From: Chromatiales bacterium
Lineage (GTDB): Bacteria; Pseudomonadota; Gammaproteobacteria; Chromatiales; Chromatiaceae
Direction: 5' to 3'
Assembly: GCA_030145425.1 (NCBI GenBank)
Contig: JAQYVO010000232.1
Location: 1-34,673 of the forward strand
DNA: 34,673 nt
Shown here piece by piece: positions 27,667-34,673 of this stretch (positions are counted from its first letter, which is position 1; the number at the start of each line of letters is the position of its first letter). The position numbers and the translations under genes were made by a program. Under the pieces are notes generated by a model. It made no database searches, was not told the origin of the DNA, and saw only the letters and a program-made list of their open reading frames with translations.

Positions 27667-27783
27667 ATGAGCTTCCCTTCCAGCTTGCCCAACACAACAT
27701 AGCAGGACATTCTTCCTACACTATGGGGCAATAACCCAATGCCTGTATTGATGTTCCTCTCAGTTCTGATGCTTTCGGACTAA

Positions 27784-27960
27784 GGCGGATCGGGAAGCGC
27801 GTTACTGAATAACAACTTTTATTACCAATCAATAACACTCGCGGCCACCTTCCTAAGCCAACGGGACAGTCAAACCAAAGTAGGGTTCGCTGCACCCAAA
27901 GAGACCCCGGTAACCCGGGACGAGGTGTACCAACGGATCAAGGACGAAGAAGCGGCATAA
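27784..27960 (+). pseudogene. Possible 5'-truncated gene remnant
   Basis: One plus-strand frame stays open from just after the stop at 27781 to TAA at 27958-27960. It ends in very protein-like residues (VTRDEVYQRIKDEEAA). There is no ATG, GTG or TTG in the frame, so it could be the C-terminal end of a lost gene. The family is not recognised. A chance open frame cannot be excluded at this size. Confidence 0.3.
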
Positions 27961-28163
27961 AATAGCAACGTAGTAACGACAAACCCGGCCTCCATGCCTG
28001 TTTTTAGTGTCAGAAAGATTTACAAATAATCCAATTATTCCTATCACTTTCTTCTAACCGATTGATAAAAAAGCAGCGGCATGGTTATTGCCTAAACACT
28101 ATTGTTGGTGGAGTCGAAGTGTCACGCTCACTGATACTATCAAAAATACGGCCAAACCAACCC

Positions 28164-28195
28164 CCCCCGCTACGGTTCGCCCTGGCGGGGGTTTT
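28164..28195 (+). terminator. Terminator-like hairpin
   Basis: CCCCCGC (28164-28170) pairs with GCGGGGG (28185-28191), loop of 14 bases, then four T's (28192-28195). It could end a transcript from the remnant upstream on the plus strand. Its mirror on the minus strand lacks a good T-run. Confidence 0.5.
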
Positions 28196-28323
28196 CAATT
28201 GGTTAGGGGTATAAGATTAAAGGATTCCGGTCAACCAAAGAGGACGGCTGACCGGCGAAACCACTCAGGAGAGTATGGAACTGGGCGGTATGGGAAATAC
28301 CACGATAAATATTCCATTCTTCG

Positions 28324-28812
28324 TCACTGTTGTTGAAGGGAGACCTTTAACACGGGGATACGTTTTCCAGAAGCAGCATCCAAATCGGCGTCATGGTCCA
28401 TTATTGCTGAACGAAGGTTACTGGTCGCATTGTGGAAATCGGCTACTTGCCTGAGAGCTTCTGATAACGCTGCTACTATGTCTTCGTTTCGCTCCAGATT
28501 AGTTGGAGATCTAGATTTATCCCTGCTTCTGATTAATCTTTGATAAAAGCTACTGGTTATTTCTTGGGATAATCCAAGACTTGCACAGAAAGTATCGTTT
28601 GGATCAATAGGTGAGATAGATTCGCAGGACTTAATTTGCTGAACCTTTTTCTCAATCCAATCTGTGGTTGTTCTGAGGATTTGAGCCAGCCAGGTGAAGC
28701 CATCATCAGTTTCATCTATCACAGAAAACATGCCTAAGGTACGAGCTGTAGTATCAGTAACTATCTCCCTTACCGCCATAAGTTCTGAATATGTAATTTC
28801 ACTAGACACCAT
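28324..28812 (-). CDS. Hypothetical protein, AT-rich gene
   Basis: A 162-residue protein I do not recognise. It is predicted to be mostly helical and soluble (MVSSEITYSELMAVREIVTD at the start, NEDIVAALSEALRQVADFHN near 120-140), with no signal peptide or membrane segment. The ATG at 28810-28812 is preferred over one 30 bases further upstream; the ribosome-binding site is poor in both cases. Two consecutive 60-base lines inside it count 20 and 23 G+C, far below the core genome, which argues for horizontal acquisition. It lies 46 bases downstream of the sigma-like HTH gene on the same strand, so the two may be expressed together. Confidence 0.6.
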   Translation of the reverse strand: MVSSEITYSELMAVREIVTDTTARTLGMFSVIDETDDGFTWLAQILRTTTDWIEKKVQQIKSCESISPIDPNDTFCASLGLSQEITSSFYQRLIRSRDKSRSPTNLERNEDIVAALSEALRQVADFHNATSNLRSAIMDHDADLDAASGKRIPVLKVSLQQQ

Positions 28813-28858
28813 GTACGCCCCCCCGACGAGCCACTGATACAAAGGTACAGCGGCCTAA

Positions 28859-29134
28859 TCAATTAATTCTTGATCGAAACTTGGCCAAAATGCTGGACTT
28901 TAGGGATGTAGATCCTTTTACGACCTTGGCTGAATCCTCCAGCCTGAACCCACTCCGGCTACACCAGCGGCGACATTTCGCCAGTGCATTTGCTTCGATC
29001 TGCCTCACATATTCGCGGGTACAACCCAACTCCTGATCGTTTTCTTCAAGGTTTGCCCCGTGGCACGCCAGGGCCACAAGGGATTTAGCATCCCGAGGTG
29101 TAGGTTGTTTGGGTTTGGAGGAGTAGCCCTTCAA
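28859..29134 (-). CDS. Small protein with a sigma-70 region-4-like helix-turn-helix
   Basis: A 91-residue basic protein. Residues 29-57 read LEENDQELGCTREYVRQIEANALAK, with the same spacing and residues as the sigma-70 region 4 recognition helix (in housekeeping sigma factors, LGVTRERVRQIEAKALRKLR). It has no region 2, so it is not a complete sigma factor; it could be a phage-type regulator, an anti-activator or a sigma fragment. The only available start is TTG at 29132-29134, while the frame stays open for another 17 codons to TAG at about 29186-29188 with plausible protein-like residues, so the 5' end may be truncated. It lies directly downstream of tRNA-Gly and just upstream of the hypothetical gene. 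Confidence 0.6.
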   Translation of the reverse strand: MKGYSSKPKQPTPRDAKSLVALACHGANLEENDQELGCTREYVRQIEANALAKCRRWCSRSGFRLEDSAKVVKGSTSLKSSILAKFRSRIN

Positions 29135-29198
29135 ATAATCTCTAGTCCTAACGACACTCGGCTCTGGGATGGGCTTGGGGTGGGACTACCCAGAAACG

Positions 29199-29222
29199 AA
29201 AAAAGCCACTCAATGGTGGCTT
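29199..29222 (-). terminator. Terminator of the tRNA-Gly gene
   Basis: AAGCCAC (29203-29209) and GTGGCTT (29216-29222) form a seven-base-pair stem with a six-base loop. Read on the minus strand it is followed by a six-T run (29204-29199). It begins 17 bases after the tRNA 3' end, an ideal position. Confidence 0.8.
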
Positions 29223-29238
29223 AACTCTTTGTTTTTAT

Positions 29239-29314
29239 TGGAGCGGGAAACGAGATTCGAACTCGCGACCCCAACCTTGGCAAGGTTGTGCTCTACCAGC
29301 TGAGCTATTCCCGC
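29239..29314 (-). tRNA. tRNA-Gly (anticodon GCC)
   Basis: On the minus strand the 76-base sequence folds as a standard tRNA: acceptor GCGGGAA pairing with TTCCCGC, D-arm with AGCTCAGCTGGTAGAGC, anticodon stem CAACC / GGTTG around the loop TTGCCAA (anticodon GCC), T-arm with GTTCGAATC, and an encoded CCA end at 29239-29241. It decodes GGC and GGU glycine codons. It is a common integration site type, and its 3' side faces the AT-rich patch. Confidence 0.97.
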
Positions 29315-29402
29315 ATCTTGTTCAGTGAGCGCGCTATTGTAATCGCCCTGTATTTTGTGTCAAGACAAAGCACGAAAATCAGTCCTATAGGGCCTGATGA
29401 CG

Positions 29403-29987
29403 CTACTGGTATTCGTCTTCATCGAGGGGACCCGGGTCGCTGCCCACAAGGCTCGGCCAGGCGGCGCGCAGATAAACCATCATGGACCAGAGCGTGAGAA
29501 TGGCCGCCATATAGAGCAGTACATAACCGATGGTGTAGATCGGCAGACCCAGGATATCTGCCCGATATATCATCATGATGATGGCAACCATCTGCACCGT
29601 GGTCTTGATCTTGCCGATCATGGAGACGGCTACCTGGGCACGGGCCCCGACTTCCGCCATCCACTCCCTCAGTGCGGATATCGCTATCTCCCGCCCGATG
29701 ATAATGACTACCGGGATCGCCAGCGCCGGCGTGGGGTCTGCCTCCACCAGCAGGATCAGGGCAGTGGCAACCATCAACTTATCGGCCACGGGGTCGAGAA
29801 ATGCGCCCATTCGCGAAACTTGATTTAAACGCCGCGCAAAATAACCGTCCAACAGGTCCGTCAGGGCGGCCACTGTGAATACCGTGGCACTTACCAGGGG
29901 AGCCCAGACCCATGGAAGATAGAACACGATGACAAAGACCGGTATCAATGCCATCCGCAGCAGCGTCAGAATGTTGGGTAGACTCAT
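29403..29987 (-). CDS. pgsA: CDP-diacylglycerol-glycerol-3-phosphate 3-phosphatidyltransferase
   Basis: PgsA makes phosphatidylglycerophosphate, the precursor of phosphatidylglycerol, at the inner membrane. The 194-residue protein has several membrane helices and the CDP-alcohol phosphotransferase motif D-x2-DG-x2-AR-x8-G-x3-D-x3-D, seen as DLLDGYFARRLNQVSRMGAFLDPVAD (split here: DLLDGYFARR and FLDPVAD). The start is MSLPNILTLLRM (ATG 29985-29987); an ATG six bases earlier is equally possible, and a longer frame extends towards uvrC. It follows uvrC by about 57 bases, the usual order uvrY-uvrC-pgsA in gammaproteobacteria. Confidence 0.93.
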   Translation of the reverse strand: MSLPNILTLLRMALIPVFVIVFYLPWVWAPLVSATVFTVAALTDLLDGYFARRLNQVSRMGAFLDPVADKLMVATALILLVEADPTPALAIPVVIIIGREIAISALREWMAEVGARAQVAVSMIGKIKTTVQMVAIIMMIYRADILGLPIYTIGYVLLYMAAILTLWSMMVYLRAAWPSLVGSDPGPLDEDEYQ

Positions 29988-30044
29988 GTGCATAGGCTGC
30001 ACCCGCCCCCTTTCCTGCACATGACCTTGCTGTTGGAATCAATC

Positions 30045-31856
30045 CTAACCATGAAATGCCTCGTATATCTGTTCCGCCAAAAGCCCGCTGATCCCCTGAA
30101 CCCTGGACAGGTCTTCAACCCCCGCCCTGGCGATGCCCTGCAACCCGCCGAAACGCTTGAGAAGACGCTGCCGACGCTTCGGCCCGATTCCCGGTATCTC
30201 TTCCAGCACGGATACCCTGCGGCTGCGATCCCTTCTTTGTCGATGCCCTGTAATGGCAAAACGATGCGCCTCGTCTCTGATCTGCTGGATCAGGTGCAAG
30301 GCAGCCGAGTCCGGCGGCAGTATAATAGGGGCCTTGCCGCCAAACAAGAAAAGCCGTTCCAGTCCGGGCTTTCTGTCGGCACCCTTTGCGATACCGACCA
30401 GAACAACGCCTGTCACGGCCAGTTCTTCCAGGGTTCCTGCAACGGCGCTGAGTTGCCCCTTGCCTCCATCGATAAATACAACATCGGGCAGACGCCCTTC
30501 GCCTGCCTGAATACGCGTGTAGCGACGCGTCAGGGCCTGCTCCATTGCACCGTAATCATCCCCCGGCTGAATCCCGTCGATGTTGAATCGCCGGTAGTCA
30601 GATTTTACCGGCCCCTGGGCATCGAATACCACGCAGGAAGCGACCGTCAACTCACCGCTGGTATGACTGATATCGAAGCACTCCATGCGTGAGAGGGGTT
30701 CTTCCAGCTTCAGAAGCTTCTGCAGGGCATCCACCCTCGCCTGCACACCCGCCTGGCTGGCCAGTTTCGACTGCAGCCCGATACCTGCGTTGTGCCTCGC
30801 CATCTTAAGCCAGCGCGCCCGGTCTCCGCGCACGGCATGCCTGATCCGAACCCGACGTCCTGCCTGTTCACCAAGCACATTTTCCAGCAGCTCCTGATCC
30901 TCCAGACACCCGCTTACGATGATTTCCTGGGGTATCTGCTTGCCAGGATAATATTGGCTGATAAAGGCGGTCAGGATCTCCTGTTCCGGCTCGTCCTCGG
31001 GAATGCGGGGATAAAAAAGCTTGTTTCCGAGATTCCGACCTGCACGTATAAAAAAAAGCTGTACGCAAGCCGCCCCCTCACTTGCGGCGCAGGCGACGAT
31101 ATCCAGATCCCCCCGCTCGCCGCTGACATACTGGCGCTCCTGAATCCGCTGGAGTGTGGCTATCTGGTCCCGGTAGCGGGCCGCCTTTTCGAACTCCAGG
31201 GCCTCAGCCGAGGACTCCATCCGGCCGACCAATCCGTCGATGACCTGATCCGCGCGGCCGTTGAGAAACAGCATCGCGTCTTCCACGTCCCTGGCATAGC
31301 CCTGCTCATCGATCAGGCCGACGCACGGGGCGGTACAGCGCTTGATCTGGAACTGCAGGCAGGGCCGCGTGCGGTTTCGGTAAAAGCTTTCATCGCACTG
31401 CCTTACGGGAAACAGCTTCTGCATGAGACGCAGCGTCTCACGGGTGGAGCCCGCATTGGGATAGGGGCCGAAGTAGCGTCCCTTGCGCCGTTTCGCTCCC
31501 CGATGGAACGTCAGCTGGGGAAACGGATCGGCGGAAAGAAAAATGTAGGGGTAGCTCTTGTCGTCCCTCAGCAGAATATTGTAGTGAGGCTTGAGGGATT
31601 TGATGAGATTGTTCTCGAGTATCAGCGCCTCCCCCTCGGTGTGGGTGACTGTGACTTCCACGTCGGCCACCCGGGAGACCATACTCTGAATACGCAGATT
31701 CAGGGAGCGGGAAAAATAGCTGCTGACACGGCGCTTGAGATCCCGCGCCTTTCCCACATAGAGCACCTTTTCCTGATCGTCCAGCATCCTGTAGACACCC
31801 GGCCGGCTGGTGAGCGTCTTCAAAAAGCTCTTGTGATCGAATGCGTGGGAACTCAT
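30045..31856 (-). CDS. uvrC: Excinuclease ABC subunit C
   Basis: UvrC makes the two incisions of nucleotide excision repair. The 603-residue protein has the GIY-YIG nuclease domain (about 10-95: PGVYRMLDDQEKVLYVGKA, RRVSSYF), a UVR domain near 200-235 (RMESSAEALEFEKAARYRDQ), the RNase H-like second nuclease (CFDISHTSGELTVASCVVFD and DVVFIDGGKGQLS), and C-terminal helix-hairpin-helix motifs (EIPGIGPKRRQRLLKRFGG). Length matches E. coli UvrC (610). In the classic arrangement it directly follows uvrY; here a uracil-DNA glycosylase gene and a palindromic repeat separate them. Confidence 0.97.
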   Translation of the reverse strand: MSSHAFDHKSFLKTLTSRPGVYRMLDDQEKVLYVGKARDLKRRVSSYFSRSLNLRIQSMVSRVADVEVTVTHTEGEALILENNLIKSLKPHYNILLRDDKSYPYIFLSADPFPQLTFHRGAKRRKGRYFGPYPNAGSTRETLRLMQKLFPVRQCDESFYRNRTRPCLQFQIKRCTAPCVGLIDEQGYARDVEDAMLFLNGRADQVIDGLVGRMESSAEALEFEKAARYRDQIATLQRIQERQYVSGERGDLDIVACAASEGAACVQLFFIRAGRNLGNKLFYPRIPEDEPEQEILTAFISQYYPGKQIPQEIIVSGCLEDQELLENVLGEQAGRRVRIRHAVRGDRARWLKMARHNAGIGLQSKLASQAGVQARVDALQKLLKLEEPLSRMECFDISHTSGELTVASCVVFDAQGPVKSDYRRFNIDGIQPGDDYGAMEQALTRRYTRIQAGEGRLPDVVFIDGGKGQLSAVAGTLEELAVTGVVLVGIAKGADRKPGLERLFLFGGKAPIILPPDSAALHLIQQIRDEAHRFAITGHRQRRDRSRRVSVLEEIPGIGPKRRQRLLKRFGGLQGIARAGVEDLSRVQGISGLLAEQIYEAFHG

Positions 31857-31906
31857 GGAGCCATTATCCAGGAAAAAACCCTTTATGGTCAGGGATTCTC
31901 CGTTTG

Positions 31907-31932
31907 AACACCTCCGCCGGCGGAGGCGTGTT
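31907..31932 (+). other. Strong hairpin between the glycosylase and uvrC
   Basis: The 16-base perfect palindrome CCTCCGCCGGCGGAGG (31911-31926) is flanked by AACAC (31907-31911) and GTGTT (31928-31932), which extend the stem after a small bulge. It lies in the 199-base gap upstream of uvrC. A terminator, a barrier or a protein-binding site are all possible; there is only a short T-run on the plus side. Confidence 0.55.
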
Positions 31933-31995
31933 TATCGACAGTATCCGTTGAGAATGGATGCACCGTTGACGGACCTAAAGGTTGGAACCCTGGGT

Positions 31996-32049
31996 GTAGG
32001 GTCGAATTCATTCGACCATCGGTATTTGGCCGAATGAATTCGGCCCTAC
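31996..32049 (+). repeat. Two-arm palindromic repeat element, forward orientation
   Basis: The left arm (31996-32017) and right arm (32028-32049) are identical in sequence to those of the copy at 15666-15737, with the T-type core first and the C-type core second. The spacer is only 10 bases (ATCGGTATTT). It ends six bases before the stop of the glycosylase gene, in the gap leading to uvrC. Confidence 0.9.
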
Positions 32050-32055
32050 AGAAAC

Positions 32056-32688
32056 TTATGAAAGCAGCGCTTTCGCCTGTGCAAACACCTCGTGAAACAT
32101 CTCCGGGGTAAGCCGGCGCGTCTGTGTGTTGTATCGGCTGCAGTGGTAGGAATCGATCATCGACAGGCCGTCAGGCAGACGATGCCTGCGGTTGTGTCCG
32201 AAAGCATAAGCGGACTGGCGCAGACCAAGCGCCTTCAACACCGCATTGTGGGCGATGGTTCCAAGTGCAATCACCAGCCCATCCGCAGGCATGGAGGCAA
32301 GCTCCTGATACAGGAAGGTATTGCAGTTTTTTATCTCCTCGCCCAAAGGCTTGTTCTGGGGTGGCAGGCATTTGACGGCATTGGTGAGACGGCAGTCGAT
32401 AAGCCTCAGTCCGTCCTGTAGTGAATGAGACTCTGGTGCACTGCTGAAACCGTATCGATAGAGGGTCTGATACAGAAGGATACCGGCATGATCACCCGTG
32501 AAGGGGCGTCCTGTTGCATTGGCCCCATGCATGCCGGGCGCCAGTCCTACGATAAGCAGCCTGGCGGAAGCATCACCAAATGGAGCAACGGGCCGGGCGT
32601 GGTATCCCGGATTGTCTCTCTTCACCTGGTCGAGAAAACCGGCCAGCCGTAGACATTTCCGGCAATCGGGATCGAATGACGCGGACAT
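32056..32688 (-). CDS. Uracil-DNA glycosylase, family 5-like (UDGb), iron-sulfur type
   Basis: A 210-residue protein that removes uracil or other deaminated bases from DNA. The motif-1 region LAPGMHGANATGRPFTGDHAG matches the family-5 (UDGb) form GLAPGxHGxNRTGRxFTGD, where family 4 has GEAPG. Motif 2 region reads SYHCSRYNTQTRRL, corresponding to the HPS-x-x-N type motif but with Cys in place of Pro. Four cysteines (CRKC near 9-12, CLPPQN and NCNTFL further on) can bind a [4Fe-4S] cluster. The start (32686-32688) abuts the uvrY stop with no gap, so it is the second gene of that operon. Confidence 0.85.
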   Translation of the reverse strand: MSASFDPDCRKCLRLAGFLDQVKRDNPGYHARPVAPFGDASARLLIVGLAPGMHGANATGRPFTGDHAGILLYQTLYRYGFSSAPESHSLQDGLRLIDCRLTNAVKCLPPQNKPLGEEIKNCNTFLYQELASMPADGLVIALGTIAHNAVLKALGLRQSAYAFGHNRRHRLPDGLSMIDSYHCSRYNTQTRRLTPEMFHEVFAQAKALLS

Positions 32689-33333
32689 TCAGGCTGTTTC
32701 GCCGATCAGCCCGTAGCGCAGGGCCAGGTGGGTCAATTCCACGTCCGATCTTACACTCAGTTTCTCAAACAGCCGGTGGCGGTAGGTACTGACCGTCTTG
32801 GGGCTGATACAGAGGGAGTCGGAGATATCCTGGGTCCTGCTTCCCTGAGTTATCATCAGCATTACCTGCATCTCCCGTTGGGACAGCATGCCAAAAGCCG
32901 CATCGGAGCTTTTGCCTGCCAGCAACCTCAGGGTCATCTTCCGGGACACATCATTGGATATGAAAGGTTCGCCCGCCGACACGGTGCGAATAGCCTCGAA
33001 CAATTCGCCGGGTGGGCAGCCCTTGGAGACATAACCCATTGCGCCGGCTTCGTGCAGCTGCTCGGGAAACGGCGCCCTGGAATGAATCGTCACGGCGATG
33101 ACCTGTGTCCCCGGATATAGCCGCTTGATCTTGCGGGTTGCCTCTATTCCGCCAATACCGGGCATATTGATATCCATCAGCACCAGATCCGGCTTCAGCT
33201 TCTGCACCTGCAGCAGCGCCTCTTCCCCGCTCTTTGCCTCTCCTGCGACTTCGATACCGGCATCCCCGTCCAGAATATGACGGAACCCGGCTCGCACAAG
33301 TTCATGATCATCAACGAGAAGTATCCTGATCAT
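32689..33333 (-). CDS. uvrY: UvrY/GacA-type response regulator
   Basis: A 214-residue two-component regulator. The receiver domain (1-120) has the acidic pair DD (8-9), the phosphorylation site Asp54 in VLMDINMPG, and the signalling Thr/Lys region with YVSKG. A LuxR-type helix-turn-helix follows (LSQREMQVMLMITQGSRTQD, ISPKTVSTYRHRLFEKLSV, about 150-210). In gammaproteobacteria UvrY/GacA pairs with the BarA/GacS kinase and activates csrB-like small RNAs; that partner is not in the window. The synteny with uvrC and pgsA supports the name. The gene adjoins the glycosylase directly. Confidence 0.92.
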   Translation of the reverse strand: MIRILLVDDHELVRAGFRHILDGDAGIEVAGEAKSGEEALLQVQKLKPDLVLMDINMPGIGGIEATRKIKRLYPGTQVIAVTIHSRAPFPEQLHEAGAMGYVSKGCPPGELFEAIRTVSAGEPFISNDVSRKMTLRLLAGKSSDAAFGMLSQREMQVMLMITQGSRTQDISDSLCISPKTVSTYRHRLFEKLSVRSDVELTHLALRYGLIGETA

Positions 33334-33517
33334 TCCTTTATCCAGCCATATCCTTATTGGTGATTTTTCAGAATAACAAATAGCGGAGAGCCCGCCAATG
33401 CGCTTAGAGTGGCACTGTGACCGGGGACAAGGACTAGGAGGCTGTCAGACTTAACACTGTTTGGCTGCAAATCCCTGGATGACGATTAACTCAGCTTATC
33501 GACCTCGTTAAATAGGT

Positions 33518-33944
33518 CCACTATTCGCTTCGTTCGATGCCTTGTCCTGGCGCCAGGAGGGACCCGAGATCTACTAACCGGCGAGTTCGCTTGCGGGACT
33601 GCGCGAGATCGGTACCTGGCCCCTGCAAACCTGGGGCAGTGTGCACCCGCGTACCGGCTGGACAACCCAGGCGGAAGAATCAAAAGCAGCCGCGATCAAT
33701 GCCCAGCGCGCCGGGGATATCGTCAAAGCCGGTTATAACACCAATATGAACCGGCCGATTACCGCAGCGGGCCCGGTTCCCCCGGGCATCTGCAACTCGG
33801 CTCTCTGAAGTCTGGAATACCCCCAGTGATGCCCGAGACTGGATCGTGGATGTCGTGGGCGAGAACATTGTCACCACCTGTGATGCCTACCGTGAGGACA
33901 GTATTCCTGGGACCGGCCTGTTACCCAATGCACCAGAGGCTTAA
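33518..33944 (+). pseudogene. Fused remnant of two integrating conjugative element genes
   Basis: In one frame (33518-33808) the sequence reads FDALSWRQEGPEIY, an in-frame TAA (33575), PASSLAGLREIGTWPLQTWG, then SVHPRTGWTTQAEESKAAAI and NAQRAGDIV. This strongly resembles the C-terminal half of the ICE protein family TIGR03756 (PFL_4710; typical pattern LYP-x-LIPGLRE, YPRxGxxxQ, KAAAVxAQR). It continues KAGYNTNMNRPITA and, after a frame change, VWNTPSDARDWIVDVVGENI and TGLLP (33810-33944). That resembles TIGR03755 (PFL_4711; YNxTxxRPxT, TPxDARDWAVDVLG). The two families are usually neighbours, so a deletion appears to have fused them. Family names are from memory and unchecked. Confidence 0.65.
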
Positions 33945-34052
33945 CGAAAGCGGACATCACAATTGCTACACAGTGTAAGGTTGCCGGATTCATACCCAGT
34001 ATCGTCACAGAGAGAAGTACTTGCGTAATCAGACTGGGATTCGTTTACCCGG

Positions 34053-34673
34053 CTAACCGCGTTGGAGTGTTTCCGTGGGGAACTCACCGAATAGCTGTTT
34101 GTAGTCCCGGCTGAACTGACCGAGATGCCTGAATCCGTTGGCGATCGCGACCTGCTTGATCATCAACTCGCCCGGAGAGATGTCGCCTAAAATGCGATAG
34201 ACCTGGTTAAGTCGCTGGGTCTTCAGGTACGCCAGCGGGTTTGTGCCAGTTACTTTGTAGAATGCGTCACGCATGGTTCGTTCGCCGATGCCTAACTCAA
34301 GGCACAGCTTGCCAACGCGTAGCGGCTGGCCCCCAAGATGCGCAACATTATTCTCTGCCTCGCGGATCAGTTGACGCTGCCGCTTGAGACTGGTTTTTGC
34401 GTGGTGCGGCGGCCGGGAGTAAACCAGTGCGCGGACCATCAGTCGAACCAGCAAGTGCGCCATCTCCGGTAGCGGTGAAGGTGCGCCCGGTGTCGCCAGG
34501 GAGCGTGCGGCGGCAGCTAAATAGGCAAGCGAGGCCTGACGGACCTGCGCGGCCAGCTGCGGTGTGAGACACGCGACGTCAAGCCTGTGCAGTATTGCCT
34601 CCGGATCATCATGGGTGATGTCGGTGATTTGCTGCGCCAGCTCGGCCTCGGGAATCGCGAACACCACCGAGTC
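34053..34673 (-). CDS. AraC-family transcriptional regulator, 5' end outside the window
   Basis: The gene runs off the right edge; the open frame continues through the last base, so the visible 206 codons are the C-terminal part. The last ~100 residues form an AraC-type double helix-turn-helix: LRVGKLCLELGIGERTMRDA, then NPLAYLKTQRLNQVYRIL, and VAIANGFRHLGQFSRDYKQL FGEFPTETL at the end. The preceding part is helical and probably belongs to a ligand-binding domain of the EutR-like group. It is divergent in orientation from, and adjacent to, the conjugation remnant and may be cargo of that element. Target genes and inducer are unknown. Confidence 0.85.
   Translation of the reverse strand, partial: DSVVFAIPEAELAQQITDITHDDPEAILHRLDVACLTPQLAAQVRQASLAYLAAAARSLATPGAPSPLPEMAHLLVRLMVRALVYSRPPHHAKTSLKRQRQLIREAENNVAHLGGQPLRVGKLCLELGIGERTMRDAFYKVTGTNPLAYLKTQRLNQVYRILGDISPGELMIKQVAIANGFRHLGQFSRDYKQLFGEFPTETLQRG

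Larger units (their letters stand above)
27667..28323. other. Stretch without a confident gene (657 bases)
   Basis: No reading frame here has both a start codon and convincing protein character. What can be seen is a 59-codon coding-like stretch without a start (27784-27960, listed separately) and a terminator-like hairpin at 28164-28195. A second strand pairing or att-like duplication of the tRNA 3' end was looked for by eye and not found. Confidence 0.5.

Noticed and set aside
27853-28047. Minus-strand open frame of 64 codons
   Set aside because: It lies opposite the more protein-like plus-strand remnant at 27784-27960 and has no ribosome-binding site.
28088-28336. Plus-strand open frame of 82 codons
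   Set aside because: It runs straight through a terminator hairpin (28164-28195) and has low-complexity, non-protein-like composition.
27393-29240. Direct repeat of the tRNA-Gly 3' end as an att site
   Set aside because: Reading both strands by eye, no copy of the last 15-20 tRNA bases was found in the patch.

Overview
The window looks like a chromosomal segment of a free-living or symbiotic gammaproteobacterium. The evidence is conserved gene order: ndk-rlmN-pilW-rodZ at the left edge, cmoA-cmoB in the middle, and uvrY-uvrC-pgsA near the right. Core genes are GC-rich (one 60-base line inside the oxoprolinase gene counts 39/60 G+C). A cytochrome c', a periplasmic rhodanese and HypA would fit a sulfur- or hydrogen-metabolising aquatic lineage, but that lineage guess is inference only.

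Layout. 1-5000 (minus strand): start of rodZ, pilW, rlmN and ndk, with very tight or overlapping joints, then an EamA-type transporter and a CPA2 cation/proton antiporter. 5340-9017 (plus): serine dehydratase sdaA, then a small membrane protein paired with a two-RCK potassium-channel-like protein. PPK2 overlaps the end of that channel gene convergently. 10202-15571: a secreted metallo-beta-lactamase-fold hydrolase, a cytochrome c' and a full-length 5-oxoprolinase. 15759-19211 (minus): a co-directional run of peroxiredoxin-like, alpha/beta hydrolase, FMN reductase, hemF and hypA. 19621-23059 (plus): cmoA-cmoB (tRNA wobble cmo5U synthesis), a rhodanese and two Hsp20 chaperones behind a sigma32-like promoter. 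23056-26214 (minus): a large membrane spermidine-synthase-like protein and an HMCES/YedK-type SRAP protein. 26490-27392 (plus): a second EamA transporter.

27400-29200 is an AT-rich accessory patch at the 3' side of a tRNA-Gly(GCC) gene. It holds three unrecognised or small ORFs, one with a sigma-70 region-4-like helix-turn-helix. 29239-33333 (minus) is the tRNA and the repair/regulatory block uvrY, a family-5-like uracil-DNA glycosylase, uvrC and pgsA. 33518-33944 is a decayed remnant of two integrating-conjugative-element genes, followed by an AraC-type regulator running off the window edge.

A dispersed palindromic repeat occurs at three intergenic loci (11208-11335, 15666-15737, 31996-32049). 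I see no CRISPR array, no intact transposase or integrase and no rRNA. I did not find a clearly new multi-gene system. The most interesting items are the mosaic palindromic repeat, the fused conjugation-gene remnant, the tRNA-linked patch with the sigma-like protein, two intrinsic terminators lying between divergent genes, and a conserved membrane-protein gene without a normal start codon.
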